Of a DNA stretch of 64,000 bases, positions 21,355 through 33,015 are shown piece after piece (position 1 is the stretch's first letter; every line of letters starts with the position of its first letter). Source of the DNA: Codonopsis lanceolata (Eukaryota > Streptophyta > Magnoliopsida > Asterales > Campanulaceae); NCBI GenBank assembly GCA_013146195.2, contig CM028379.1, positions 158,626,437 to 158,690,436 on the forward strand. Reading direction: 5' to 3'. The position numbers and the translations under genes were made by a program. The notes under the pieces were generated by a model. The model saw only the letters and a program-made list of their open reading frames with translations, was not told where the DNA came from and ran no database searches.

Positions 21355-23518
21355 TATAAGACCGATAGGAGCAGAAAAGAAAGGAGAGGAAAAGCCAAAA
21401 GAGAAAAAATCGGAAAGCCGGGGAAATCCGAGAAAAAGCCGACTCGGGATCATAAGCAACAATTCAGGACTAGGGGCTTTCAAACCCCAGGGATGTCTCT
21501 TTTGCCCATATTGATGCCTACAGCCCATCCTTGCAGAGTATGCTCATGAATCCATTTGGTCTTCGTTATTTCAAAAGTCCAACCATGTCCTCATATCGAG
21601 CTTTGCAAAGGTATCTATCTATATTCGAATCTGATAAATTCTTACTAGCTTGTTGAGTCTTCTTCTTGATCTTTGAGCACATATCGCCAAAGTATTTGTA
21701 AAAAAAAATGACGAGTCGACTCGTTTAAAAACATGATAAAACTACACGAGTTAGTGATGAGTCATTTCACAATATGGACCCACAAGCCATTAAAAAAAAA
21801 ATTGATGAAGCAACCTTCTGTCTTGGTAAAAGGTCATCTTCGACCCATTGTGACCGAGCTATTAAATGGCACACTAGGGGCTTCCAACCATACACCCAAC
21901 CTCTTCTAAATACCTAAACAAATCCACCACTTGCCAAAGCCTAACCATCCCTACGACCCAGCTTCCAAAAACTAGGGTTGTTTCACCCTTATATATATAC
22001 ATCCATCAAAAAGAACCACCCTTTAACCCCAAGAGAAAGAAGACATATATCTCTTCAAGCATTCTCGCAATTTGCTTCGAGAGGTCAAAAAAAAAAAAAA
22101 AAAAAAGCCTCTTGAAATTTCCCTCTCACAAAAAAAAAAAAAAAAAAAAAGGGAGAGCCTCTCTTGAGCAATTTCCTCAAAATCTTTCTCTCGCAACAAA
22201 AGAAAATATCAATCACTCTTGGACCACCCCATAACCCACAACCAAAGCCAAAAGCCGACCTCCCAACCATATCCACAACCAGGTCCAAAAACCAACTTTC
22301 TATCCAAACCCACAGCCTAAAAGCCGCCAATGGTCCCTTCGACCGCCTTTCAAAAAAAAACACAAATCCACAGCCCAAAATACCTTTGAATCAGAGGCCA
22401 ATCAAATCCTCAACCCTAAAGCTAATCCATCCCAAACACTTAAACACTACACCCCAACCTAGTTGCAACCTATAGCTCTGTTTCAATCGGTTGTAACGTG
22501 ATCTGGATCCAGGACATAATTCCTTGCTAAAGACACATAAAATTATCAAAAGATAAATGTTAAGTAGGGTCCATGAAACTCATGATACTTGGCGATAAAC
22601 TCTGGATCATGACTCTTCTTTTTGTCCATTAGAGTCATCCTCTTTCTCTGAGTATACTCATTTCTATCTCCCACAAAAGTCTCTCCAAATCGAGTCTGTC
22701 TGGGGCTGTCCCTAGTTAATTTCTCCAGGAACATTCTCGTCATGCAAAATTTGTTTGATCAAATTCATCCTGGGGCTTCTCCCACCAAACTCATGGGATA
22801 CATAAAGACTCATCGTCTCCAGAAGCAGCGGTCATTTCCATCTCTGCCTGAAGAAACAAAGAAACTACAAAGGCATGATCCTTCGAAAATAAGCGGCTTA
22901 TCTTCGCATGCATTGAAAGACTGGCTCCCTATAAGGTAAAACCTCGATAGGTTGAAAACCCGAAAGGGCAGCCTAGGCAAAAGTTAGAGCACAAAAAAAA
23001 AAGAATACAGAAAAAAAAAGCAAAACAAAGAAAAAAAGAGAAGCGGCCCCTCTGAGGCATCGACTAGTAGGATTTACTAATCTTCTGATTGAATTCCTTT
23101 CTTGAATGATGCACTAGTCAAAAGACTGAAAACTGACCCAACACATCATTTGCCTCCATTTCAAATATCACCATCAATTCCCATACACATAACCCTCCAA
23201 AGCCAACTAAAAGTCACATCTCAAACTCTTATATTACATTTTCATCACCTTGCCTTATCTTGTCTTAACATGTTCAAGAAACAGATGATACACATGCACA
23301 TTCAAAAGTCCTTTTTCTAAGAAAAAGAAAAATTGCATTCGCATGCTTGCATCTTTTGTTTGCATCTTTCTACTGCATCTTATCAGGTCTTCCGCCGCAT
23401 CAGCCTATAAATGTTCGGCCGACATCTCGCCAAGGATCACCTCCCAAAGATCCTCAGCAGCATCATCAAAAGCTACACAAGCCAATCATCGACATCATTC
23501 TGCCACAACACTTCATAA
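20661..23518 (+). other. Tat 3' untranslated-like region
   Basis: Non-coding, with A- and T-rich tracts: a poly-A/TA run near 21326-21358 and two poly-A runs at 22087-22106 and 22130-22150. It carries the GAACTACGATGACCTGA and GAGGAACGTAGGCAGCCT blocks (21027-21075) and CCCGAAAGGGCAGCCTAGGC (22960), which I recognise from the 3' regions of Tat/Ogre elements. It joins gag to the tandem array, so the whole pol region is deleted. Short open frames here are not credible genes. Confidence 0.6.
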
Positions 23519-24250
23519 ATCATCGCTTCTCCTATCTTTGGGATAAGCATTTTCAAAAAATCATCGCTTCTCCTATCTTTGGGATAAGCATTTTCAAAAA
23601 AATCTCATCGCTTCTCCTATCTTTGGGATAAGCATTTTCAAAAAAAAAAAATCAAAAAGTTCAAAAATAAAAGCTTTCCTATCTTTGGGAAAGCCCATTT
23701 TCAAAAAAAGCTTTCCTATCTTTGGGAAAACATTTTCAAAAATCAAAAGTATCGGATAAGCATTTTCAAAAGGAAAGCAAAAATTTTCTATCTTTGGGAA
23801 AGAAAGCCCATTTTCAAAAGTTCCAAAGCTTTCCTATCTTTGGGAAAGCCCATTTTCAAAAGCTTTCCTAGGAAAGCATTTTCAAAAAAAAAAGAAAAAT
23901 CATTTTCAAAAAAGCTTTCCTATCTTTGGGAAAGAAAAAAAAAGCATTTTTTCAAAGTATCTTTGGAAAGCCCATTTTCAAAAATGCTTTCCCTATCTTT
24001 GGGAAAGCCCATTTTCAAAAAAAGCTTTCCCTATCGGGAAAGCCCATTTTCAAAGTTCAAAAGCTTTTATCTTTGAGGAAAGCCCATTTTCAAAAGTTCC
24101 AAGCTTTCCTATCTTTGGGAAAGCCCATTTTCAAAAGTTCAAAAGCTTTCCTATCTTTGGGGAAAGCCCATTTTCAAAAGTTTCAAAGCTTTCTATCTTT
24201 GGGGAAAGCCCATGTTCAAAAAGTTCAAAGCTTTCCCTATGGGGAAAGCA
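23519..24250 (+). repeat. Tandem array, ~40-bp unit, about 17 copies
   Basis: Degenerate repeats of roughly 37-45 bp, consensus GCTTTCCTATCTTTGGGAAAGC followed by CCATTTTCAAAA and a variable spacer. Each unit contains an inverted GCTTTCC/GGAAAGC pair that could fold as a hairpin around TATCTTT. Early units (23519-23640) read GCTTCTCC/GGATAAGC and later ones GCTTTCC/GGAAAGC, so sub-families are arranged in order. Open frames in the array arise from the repeat. Tandem arrays in the 3' untranslated region are known for Tat/Ogre elements. Confidence 0.92.
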
Positions 24251-24662
24251 AAAATGTTCCATCGTTTTCCTTTGCTGGGAAAATGCATCCGAGGTCCCAC
24301 CAGTTTTGCCTATCTTTGGGCGAACGCACCATCCATCCCACCCGGTTGTTGTCTACGTTTGCTTGAGGCCGAACTCGTTTGGTCGATTCCTTTATTAAGG
24401 GATACGTAGGCAACCTACATTAGTAGGTCCGACCATCGAGGCGCTTCAATTTGCATATCGCTTAAAAGCTGCGATAACCTCCTATAACGGACTAAAAATG
24501 TCTAGGATATGGAGGTTTGATAAATTGCTGCATTATAAGCGCTACCTGCATATTTCTCCCTCGTTTGAAATGAAGCGAAATTGGAGAATCTATTCTTATC
24601 AACGATGTTCGTCTACTCGATGGCTGCGGGTTGCACCCGTACACTCCATCGTTGATGGGCTC
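24251..24662 (+). other. Tat 3' region between array and LTR
   Basis: It contains a block GAACTCGTTTGGTCGATTCC followed by AAGGGATACGTAGGCAACCT (24371-24415), a conserved Tat/Ogre 3' motif also seen in altered form at 21027. No clear polypurine tract directly precedes the proposed LTR start, so that boundary could lie somewhat upstream (for example near AGGATATGGAGG at ~24502). Confidence 0.55.
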
Positions 24663-26226
24663 TGAGACACCCCAATTTCGTACCCGGGTATGTGACATGA
24701 CATAAAATATCAAGACTGTTAAAACATTAACAAATGTCAAGTTCTGAGGTCAAAAGTGCAAAAGGACAAAGCGGGATACGCAAAAGGACAAATTGCGAGG
24801 GACTAAAGTGTTCAAAATGATCAAGGTTTGAAAATTGGGCGTGGCCACCCATTGATTTGGGCATGGCGCCCAATGGAGGGTTGGCCCAAAGGGTTGGAGC
24901 CCAAATTGCTCCCGACCCTTGTTCATGCAACGTTACGCAGTAAAATGCAATCTTTCAACGCGTGGTACAATCATTTGAAGCCAAAAGAAGAAATGGGTGT
25001 GGCTCCCATCCAATTTGGGCATGGCGCCCAAAACTCTATATAGTGGCGCCCAATGATTTCCTTGCAGTAAAGCACAATCCATCAGTAGCGATGTACAATC
25101 AAAAGGAGCGCGATGAAGGAATTTTAATTCCAGTGTCCACCTCTCCTCCTATAAATAACGAGCCCGGCTCCTCATTTCAATTCATCAGTAAAGCTTCTCG
25201 GCGTTAACGTTCTGTTGGAGAATTAGTGGCGGTGTGAGATAGTGAGAGATCACCTCCAAAAGCCTTGAAACTCGCCAAACTTCCTCCAAACACAAATCGA
25301 TCGGTAGAAGTGTACCTTAGCCCCCAGCTAGGTATCCACCCTATTTCCCGGTCCAAAAATCGTGGAAAGAAGCGGTTGCTCTGCCCGATTTAAAAGGCCA
25401 TCGCCGAGAAATAAGCCGTTATTACGCACGATTTCGGCCAATTAATTTCAAACCGTCAAACAACCAAAACAAGCAGTTACCCGCCCGATCCAGAGGCGAA
25501 AAGTAACTTTCGGAAGCGACCACGTTGCCCAAATTCACACAACACACAACACACAACTTCAACAAAAAAAAGACCCTCTCTCCCAGGGGCAGGCGGGCAC
25601 ACCACTCACGTAAGTTTTACTTTTAAAGTCTTTCATTTCCATGTAATAGTATTATTTCAGTCCGGCCCAATGTAGCTATATAAGCGGTTGTCTGCCGGAT
25701 TTAGGAAATTAGAAATAGTAACCGTTATTATGACAAAATGTTTTTTTAGATAGGTTTGTAATTATTTGCTTTATTTATTCATTAAAGTCTTTATTCCATG
25801 TAATAGTATTATTTCCAATCCGGCCTCAATGTAAATATATAGCGGTTATCTTTGTCGGATTTTGTTAGGAAATAATACTAAATGTATCTTTGTCGGATTT
25901 TGTTAGGAAATAATACTAAATGTTATTACTATGGCCAAATATTTTCAAGTATATTTGTAATTGTTTGTAAAAGAAATTGTTGCAAGTCCGTAAATAATAT
26001 AGATGTAATGGATGTATTTGTAGGCAGTTAATGCTTTATTTATCTGTTTAATAAATATAACAAAAAACATACTTTAACCAAAAACCGTTTTGAGACCGAA
26101 AGGGCGAGTTGGGTGCCTAGCACCTTCCCAACTCGTAACTTAGCCTCCGAACCCTTTTTTTTTCTTTTTTTTGCATTCTCTGGTTTTATTTTTGGTTTTT
26201 TCTTTATTTTCTTCCTAAAATAAATA
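24663..26226 (+). mobile_element. Tat/Ogre-type LTR
   Basis: It starts TGAGACACCCCAATTTCG and runs to just before a primer-binding site at 26227. It carries a TATA box (CTATAAATAA, about 25149-25158) with a likely RNA start near 25185, and the R-U5-like block GGGTGCCTAGCACCTTCCC (26111-26130) typical of Tat elements. Two internal direct repeats are visible: an imperfect ~160-bp duplication (25620-25885) and a ~38-bp tandem pair ending at 25922. The left boundary is less certain than the right. Confidence 0.72.
25149..25158 (+). promoter_or_regulatory. TATA box of the Tat LTR
   Basis: CTATAAATAA lies about 490 bp into the LTR, preceded by CTCTCCTC, and is followed by AC-rich leader sequence. 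It would drive the genomic RNA of the Tat element rightwards. Confidence 0.6.
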
Positions 26227-26240
26227 TGGCGACTCTGTCA
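26227..26240 (+). promoter_or_regulatory. Primer-binding site (tRNA-Arg type)
   Basis: TGGCGACTCTGTC directly follows the LTR. TGGCGACTC is the tRNA-Arg-complementary start seen in Ogre/Tat elements, so the LTR at 24663 acts as a 5' LTR for what lies to its right. Confidence 0.75.
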
Positions 26241-26261
26241 AAACATTTTGGATCACAATGA

Positions 26262-26730
26262 GGCCTCGCAACATCCTTTCTTACTATTTTACGTTCTCCC
26301 CTAGACAAGGGAGAATGAGAATGAAAGGGTGATGTATTCCTATATCCTGGTATCTCCTAAAAAAATGATAACTTGACATAGAAAACCCAAAGCACTCATA
26401 GCAATCCGAAATAGGCCTTAAGGCAATTTTCGTAAAGTCCATAGTTGGGCTCCGCAACATCCTTTCTTGCACTTTTCTGTTTTCCCCTACACAAGGGAGA
26501 ATGGGAATGAAAGGGTGATGTATTCCTGCATCATGTTATCCCCTAAACAAGGGGTAACCTGATACAGAAAACCCAAAGCTCTCATATTGGAACAAAAATC
26601 ACTAAAGTGACCGAGGTGTATTCCATGCGCTTTTGACAACATCCTTTCCGCATTTTTAATTTCGTCTTCCCCTAAACAAGGGAGGGTGGAATGGAAAGCG
26701 TGATGTCCGTTCCGCACGCCGCGCACCCAT
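26262..26730 (+). repeat. Tandem repeat, ~186-bp unit, 2.5 copies
   Basis: Three copies begin at about 26268, 26454 and 26636 (spacing 186 and 182). Each carries CAACATCCTTTC, then CCCCTA(G/C/A)ACAAGGGAG, AATGAAAGGGTGATGTATTCC and AGAAAACCCAAAGC. The third copy is incomplete and diverges after 26710. They form the leader after the primer site. Minus-strand open frames across them are by-products. Confidence 0.85.
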
Positions 26731-26828
26731 ATCCAAGGGCGCGCGAGGCGCGGGCGCAATCCGGGGCACCCACAAGAGCATTTATGATCGGAGATTAGGT
26801 ACTCAGGAAAATCAAGGTCACCGGTCAC

Positions 26829-27115
26829 CGAGCAGAAAAAGGAAAGCTCTCACCTAACTGGGAAGGGCCTTTTCAAATTACGGGCATAATCAGATAGGGC
26901 ACCTACACTCTGCGGACACATGAGGTCAATGACTTGAAGCACCCTTGGCACGCAGATCATCTTAAAAAATATTGCCGTTATGCAAGTTTCAATGTACAAA
27001 CGGGCAAGACCCTCAACCCTATTGAGGGTCACCATCATTCCATCAATAAGAAAGGCAAGTTATTTATGTTTACTAGTTCAAGTGATTTTTATCATTTATA
27101 AATTGTCTTTGGATT
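26829..27115 (+). pseudogene. Tat-type integrase C-terminal end
   Basis: The plus strand reads AEKGKLSPNWEGPFQITGII, then a TAG stop within the block normally continuing R-x-GTY, then GTYTLRTHEVNDLKHPWHAD and HLKKYCRYASFNVQTGKTLN. NWEGPF, GTY and WHADHLKKY are the standard end of Tat-lineage pol. The fragment begins abruptly at about 26829, next to the leader repeats of the other Tat element, so 5' pol and gag are missing. The frame ends near 27115. Confidence 0.85.
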
Positions 27116-27970
27116 GCTTGGCAAGGCTTGCTGACAAGTTGAGCAGGTAGGGCCATGCCCGGTCAACCTTCCATTATACCCGAGTATCTGTGAGTGCATC
27201 TTGTCCTCTCAGTGAGCAGGATGGGGCCTTGCCGGACTCATGTGCTGGGAAGCCCGTCAGCCGGTAGGGGCCATGCCCACAAGGTAGCAACTAACTACCT
27301 CGGATTCCTATAGTGACCGAGCAACACTATTAGTCGTATATCTCTATACCCAGTTGATTTACTAACAACTGCTTTGCCATACAAACATCGGACAGGGTCG
27401 TGCCCGGTAGCTGGTTGCCACTCAGGGTAGGGCCCTGCCCACTAGGCAGTCTTCAGGATGCTCGCTCCAGGGCGATAGGGGACATGCCTGCTCAAAGCCT
27501 TGGCCAGAACCAAGCACTTAGACCAGGCAGGCACGTATGTCCTTCCCACCCAAAGCCTTGGCCAGATCCATGCACTTAATCTGGGTAGCAACATCTGCCC
27601 GCGTACCTTCCAACTTAAATAATATGCTTGCTTAATTAGCCTTATTATTTTTAAGTTAATAATTGCATGAGTTTTGCATGCCAAATTAGTTCTGTTTGTA
27701 TCATACCTGTTATGATCAGTTCATACACATACATTCTAGTACTAAACAAAGTGCAGGAAAAATTCAAATAAAGGAGCAATTGTCAAAAAAGTAGTTCTCT
27801 ATTCATAAATGGAAGGAATTACAATTCAGAGTCAAGAATAGTGGCGCGCAGGCCGAACAAAAAATGACACTCCTAGACTAAACATGTTCTAGAGGGGGAG
27901 GAAGATCCTTAGCGCTTGCCCGATATTGCATCTCATATTGAAGGTTCAGCTATTTCCGAGCATCTACATC
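27116..27970 (+). other. Tat 3' region with CCATGCCC/GGGTAGGGCC motifs
   Basis: Non-coding DNA between the integrase end and the antisense ORF. Motifs such as GGTAGGGGCCATGCCC, GGGTCGTGCCCGGTAG and AAAGCCTTGGCCAGA(A/T)CCA recur (27150-27570), suggesting internal duplication. No gene was recognised. Confidence 0.55.
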
Positions 27971-29163
27971 CTAAGTAGTCTTGGCCGCCTGCTCGCTCTC
28001 TTTCAACTTCTCATCTTCAGACTCCAAGGCCTGGATGAGTGAGCCGACGTTTACATCTAAAGGAGTTGGCGGGATCCAAGGCTCGCGCCCAGCCTCAGCG
28101 TCACCCTTGGCAAGGGTCTCCAGTTCCTCCTTCGTGTAAGGAACGAGATCATGAAATTGACAGGCAACGTCGATATATGGATCGAGCACGGCCCATTCAG
28201 CCATAGTGGACATCCCCACCCCGCCATGGCCCGCGATCATCCTCAAAATGTGATTAGTGCCATGCGCGAAATAGGGTATGATGGCCGTATCCACGGCATC
28301 CTCAAAGGTCGGGGAGCTCTTATAGTCCTCCACTGCCGTCTCCCTGGCGGCAGACAGCTTGGCCATCAGGTCAACCACCAAGTTTGCGTCCCTGGCGGCC
28401 TGCATCTTTAGGGAATCCCGTTCCACCTGCATATGCTCCCTTTGTTGGGTAACCGCTTCAAGGGCGTTCTTCCCCTTCTCCAGCTCGTCTTGATTTTTCT
28501 TCATCTGACCTACCAGCTCGGTATTCTCGGCGACCAGAGTGCTGTTTTATGCAGTCAGCAACAAGTTGCGCTCGAACAACTTGGCTTTCTTTGCTTTGCA
28601 TAAGCCTCTTTCTCCTTCAGCTGTTTGGTTAGGGAAGATACATGCTCAAACTTTTCCTTCAACAGACTCCCAACCATTTTACCATCGGCCTCCATCTTTT
28701 TGCGAGCTTCCTTCTCCTCATGGTATAGGTCGTACAAGTTGGTGCAAGTGGAAGCAATCTACAAAACAAAGGTCAAACAGTTAACCGTGGAAAAGAACAC
28801 GACACGATAAGGATTCTAGGCTGCGGACAACTTTACCTTACTTAGACAGAGACCCACGTTCCCGACCAGGACATGGCCAGCGGTCTCCCGATCTTCTACC
28901 AGGATATCGTGCAGAGCTCGCTCGATAACGCCCTTGCCCACCAGGTCTCCCAGGCTCTCGCGGGCATGCAAATTGATGCCGCCCAACAATGGGACATCTC
29001 GAAATATTTCCTTCACAAGCGCCCGGGCAACGCTGGTGGTGGAAGGCATTTCGAAGCCGGCCTACCTCCAGGTAGCAACCCCACTTTGAGTTGGGGCAGA
29101 AACAGCAGGCTCAGAGCCCGAACCGCGTGGGCGAACAGTTCGGGCAAGAGGAAGAGAGGTAAT
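27971..29163 (-). pseudogene. Antisense extra ORF of a Tat element, 3' half
   Basis: Read on the minus strand: an exon from about 29050 (or upstream) to 28838, ending GLCLSK; an intron 28837-28759 with GTAAAG donor and TTTTGTAG acceptor; then an in-phase exon running to 27971. The second exon is a charged coiled coil (NLYDLYHEEKEARKKMEADG; KKNQDELEKGKNALEAVTQQ) followed by SPTFEDAVDTAIIPYF and a C-terminal part with VPYTKEELETLAKG. A 1-base frameshift near 28585 and a TAA near 28548 break the frame. It lies opposite in sense to the integrase at 26829, the arrangement described for antisense extra ORFs of Tat elements (Transposase_28/plant mobile domain-like). Function unknown. The 5' part is at 40148-40580, beyond a copia insertion. 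Confidence 0.75.
28759..28837 (-). other. Intron in the antisense ORF
   Basis: The minus strand has a donor AAG|GTAAAG at 28838/28837 and a pyrimidine-rich acceptor TTTGTTTTGTAG|A at 28759/28758. Both junctions are phase 0 and join GLCLSK to IASTCTNLYDLYHEE without a break. Read-through would hit a stop after KLSAA. Confidence 0.75.
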
Positions 29164-29608
29164 GTCTTCTTAGCCAAAAAAGGTAATGTCTTCAGTCTTC
29201 ATGATTCAGGTGATAGTCGGGACAGTTTGTCTGTGCAGATACACTGAAGCCAGATAATGACATGGTTGACTTCTTTGGAGAGAAATCTGATGAAGATAAA
29301 TTGAATATTATTTGACTAGATATTAAAAATATCTAGATCAAATAATATGTGACCTAATTCCACATGTTTGGCTTAACTTTGATTTTGAGCTTGAGCAGAC
29401 TTCAAAGTATGCTGTTGAACCGTGCTTTCAAGGCTACTGTTGAAGCCTCCTGGTCCGTGCCTTGGAGAGACTAACACTAAACTAGTTCTAATACACCCTT
29501 AATTTTAAGACAATTGCCACACTAACTAGTACGCAGACCTATTAGCCACTGTGCAATAGAATCAGAAGATGATTCAACCAAATATAGAACCTGTTTTTAG
29601 GGTCAACA
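29164..29608 (-). mobile_element. Truncated 3' LTR of copia element 1
   Basis: It matches 39714-40147 of the right LTR almost base for base (shared GAATATTATTTGACTAGATA, GAGACTAACACTAAACTAGT, CACTGTGCAATAGAATCAG). In minus orientation it starts TGTTGACCC at 29608, directly after a polypurine tract (CAAATAGGAGGAAAT, 29623-29609). The last ~715 bp of the LTR are missing, cut at 29164 against the antisense ORF. Confidence 0.88.
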
Positions 29609-29623
29609 ATTTCCTCCTATTTG
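29609..29623 (-). promoter_or_regulatory. Polypurine tract of copia element 1
   Basis: On the minus strand CAAATAGGAGGAAAT sits immediately before the LTR start TGTTGACCC. It primes plus-strand DNA synthesis. Copia element 2 has the equivalent AATAGGAGGAGAT at 47821-47833. Confidence 0.8.
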
Positions 29624-30010
29624 GTTGATGTCATCATGTCAGCTACTAGCAGGCTTTGAATCATGCACTGAGATAATAACATGTCTTAAAGGAAAATTTT
29701 ATATAAAAAAAGCAAACATGCCTCTTAGAGCAGAAGTCTTAGTAGAGAGATAGCTAGACTAGGTATATACAAGATAAAGTAAAAAAAATGCAAGTGCAAA
29801 GTTTAAGCAGAGTTTAAATCTTGACAAAGAGCATGATATAAGCAGTTTTAAAGATTTAAACGCGAAGTTTAAATGGACATGATAATAAAGCAAGTAATCA
29901 TATTCCAAAACAATATATTACATCTGTAAGTTAAACAAGCTGTTTAACATCAGAGTTTTACAGGAGCAGAGTTTGAACCATAAAATTTAGAATAGAAGAG
30001 TTATACCAGA

Positions 30011-32639
30011 TCAGAATAGGTTGGGTTGAGTTCGGCGACGTTCTAAATAGTCACCAACCCAAATTCTGATGCGTTCATTGAGGCGCTCTCGAAGTCTGTT
30101 CTGTTCTTCAATCAGTGTTTGATTCAAGTGATGAGTAGCTCGCTCCTCCCTGATGGCAGCAACCCTTCTTTGTTCAGCGTCAGCAGCCCTTTGGTTGGCG
30201 CGTTCAACGTGTCGAACAGTAGTGAAGTCGCTGGCGACACTTTCAGTAAGCACGGCGTGAGCCATAGAAATACGGAGCTCGTCGAAGAGTTGACGAATAC
30301 TAATTTGCTGGGAGTGGAGCATACCCATCAATGACTCCTGCTGGTCTTAAATGAGGAAGCGGTGGGAAGTGAAGGCTTGAGCAGTGTCATTCACAAGCTG
30401 CTCAACAATCTTCCCAAGATAAAAAATTATGGCGTGAGTGGCATTCAAGCCGTAGTTCAACACGTCAATTTGTTGTGCCATGGAAGAGACCGTGCCGTTG
30501 AGACGCTCAAGTTGGGCTTGATTGGCTTGAAGGAGGTCAAGAAGAGCAGGGTCAGTAGAGTTGGAAGGAAGGAATTGGGGGTTAAGGTTGACAAGGATAA
30601 AGGTGTCAACAGGTTAGAAGGCGAGGGATGAGAAGAGCTAAAGGGGAAGGGGAAGCAGAGTTGGGAAAGAGAGGTTCAGAAGAGTTTTGATAGTTGGGGA
30701 CATCAGGGTTTATATGTGGAAGAGGAGGGGAAGGTTTGGGATCGAGTTCCATGTCAGTGTCTGAATCACTGACAGAGGGAGAGGAAGGGGGAGAAGAAGT
30801 TTCAAGGAAGGAAGAGGGAAAAAGAGATTCGGGGAGAAGAATAAAATTTGGAAAAGAAGGGGTAAGGAGGTCAGAAATGGAGGTAAGTTCAAAGAGGAAC
30901 TTATAGGTGGCAGAAGAGATCGAAGGGAAAAAAAGTTGATAGAGATCAGCAGAGATTGAGATGGGTGTGAGGTACTGGGTGATAGGGGGATAGAGTTCGG
31001 GAAGGAAAGAGGTTTGATAGAGAAGAGGAGATATGAGGGTCAAGAGAAGAGAAGGCTTCGGACATATAGTAGGAAGAGGAAGAGGAAAAAGGGGTAGAAG
31101 CAGGAATAATGGCGAGAGAAGAGTCCGTGAAAATGGAAGAGATGGGTTCGGGGAAGATGGTGGGGAAGGGATAGCTTCTGGAGGAGATGGAGGAGGTGAA
31201 GAAGGTCGAGGAACCAAAGACTTCTTGAAAAGTCTGCGTTTCTTTTTCTAAGGAGGGGGAGAAGTATGCTCCTTCTCAAGAACAGCAGAGGTTGTTGAGG
31301 GAGAGGGTGAGGAAGGTGCAGATGGCTCCTCCCAAATAGCAGTAGGGGTTGTTGAAGATGAAAGAGGAGGAGAGGAGGATGGAGGTTCAAATGGGATGAA
31401 GGGTTCTCAGGGTTGAGATCATTTGGACTTACGTACTCGGGGACAAAAAGGGGCTGGTTCTGGTTTGGCTTGAGGCTCATACGGCACAGATACTGAAGTA
31501 GAAGTAGTAGAGGTTGAACTCTTCTTCCTTTTGGGGGCAGCATCAGTAATAGTGCTTGAAGAAGACTTCTTTTCTTCTTTGCAGTCGGCTCCTCCTCAAC
31601 GGTAGAATGCTTGCGTTTGGATTTCTTGAAGAGAGTAGGGTCTGTAGGGGCGTCTGGGGAAGAAGGCTCGACAGCAGCCTTGCTTGAGTAGCCTTCTAAA
31701 GCAGCCTCCTTCTGAAGCTTCCGATCTAGCTGCTTTGTCATAAAGGCATCCACTGTCGTTTCAGGGTTGATCTTGAAGATCACCAGTGGAGGAGGATTGA
31801 GGGTATGGATCAGAAGTAGAAGGGGAAGCCCTTGCTGCTCGAAGCTTTTCATTCCTTAGCTTATGGTGGCTAAGGATGAAGGTGCTGGTGAACTGAACAG
31901 CCTTTGAGATTTTCTTCTTCTCAAAATTCACCAGGTGGTTGAGAAAAGACATGTTGGAGTGAAGAAGAACGTTGATGAGGCGGACAAAGGGCCTCTTCTG
32001 CTTGATAGATGCTTGGACAACATCAATAGCATCACATAGCAGCTCGAAGAGTATCTGAGCCTAGCTTAGTCGGGTGTTGAGAATGACTGCTGTCGTATAC
32101 TCGAGTTGGTCAGCAGTCATCACATCATGTGTGTCGTTCTTGAATATCAGGCTCTTGTCGAAGAGATGGCTAATGAAGTAGACATCATCTTCAAAAAGTG
32201 TACGCCTCATCTTCGCTTGAGGCTCCCTTGGAGTGTGCTCACCACGCATATAGGACCAGGCAAGGTCCTTCTTAACAGCAGTGAGAGAAGTAGGGCCATC
32301 AAATTCAACGCCAATGGTCTTGGCGATCCGGGAGGCAGTGAGAGTGATATAGACGGTCCGAATGACACCAGAGATAGAGGTTTTGGACTCATTGATTTTT
32401 GCCCTTAGGTAGAATTCTTATGCCAGAAGGTTGTTGTAGTCCTTGTCTCCCAGCATGAAAAGGGGCAAAATCCTAGATTGGTTGAGGTCATCAACGATCT
32501 TTACTCCCGTTGCGTAGGCATGCACTGAAGGTTCATATATGCACATACCAGCATGATACATAGATGGAGACAGGTTGGGAATGAGAGTTTCAGAACTCGG
32601 AACTTGTTCAGGGACAGCAGAAGAAGAAGATGTTCCAGC
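30011..32639 (-). pseudogene. Extra 3' ORF of copia element 1
   Basis: Downstream of pol, the minus strand from 32639 (after an acceptor-like TTTTTTAG) encodes AGTSSSSAVPEQ, then MYHAGMCIYEPSVHAYATGV, LPLFMLGDKDYNNLLA, a stop, and EFDGPTSLTAVKKDLAWSYM, EPQAKMRRTLFEDDVYFISH, ADQLEYTTAVILNTRL, then KRPFVRLINVLL and KKKISKAVQFTSTF. A Ser/Pro-rich middle follows (31700-30620), and a helical, Arg-rich C-terminus (30331-30011, ending ERRRTQPNLF). Several stops and frameshifts make it a pseudogene. The first part resembles what I recall as the 'putative plant transposon protein' domain family. Its function is unknown. Element 2 carries a related ORF. Confidence 0.78.
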
Positions 32640-33015
32640 CTAAAAAATTCAAGGAGAGAAATTATGGCAAATACTGAAAAACATACGAAATTTTTAGTCT
32701 GAGCAAGATATCGAGTTTGAGCCTAGAAATTGACGAATTTCAATAGAATTTTTCAGACAAAGACATTTCAACAGTCTAAAGATGTGTTGTAAAAAGAAAT
32801 TGTGCACAGATGACTGAAATGTATAAAGATTAAGCAAGAATATGTAACTAAACTGAGCAGATAGAGAAGTTATATGAAAGAAAGAGAGAGAAAGCAAGAA
32901 AATTTCATGAATAGTCAACAATGGCAGATTCACTGTTTAAAACCCTTAAAATGAAATTACGACCTAGAGAAAGATTCTGGATTAGATTTGTCTTACAATA
33001 GAAGATGATGCATAT

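Noticed and set aside
23519..24250. Array could be a CRISPR
   Set aside because: Units are degenerate, spacers are not unique, and the context is a plant retrotransposon 3' region.
23926..24366. 146-residue open frame over the tandem array
   Set aside because: The open frame is a by-product of the ~40-bp repeats. Composition is repetitive and no homology was recognised.
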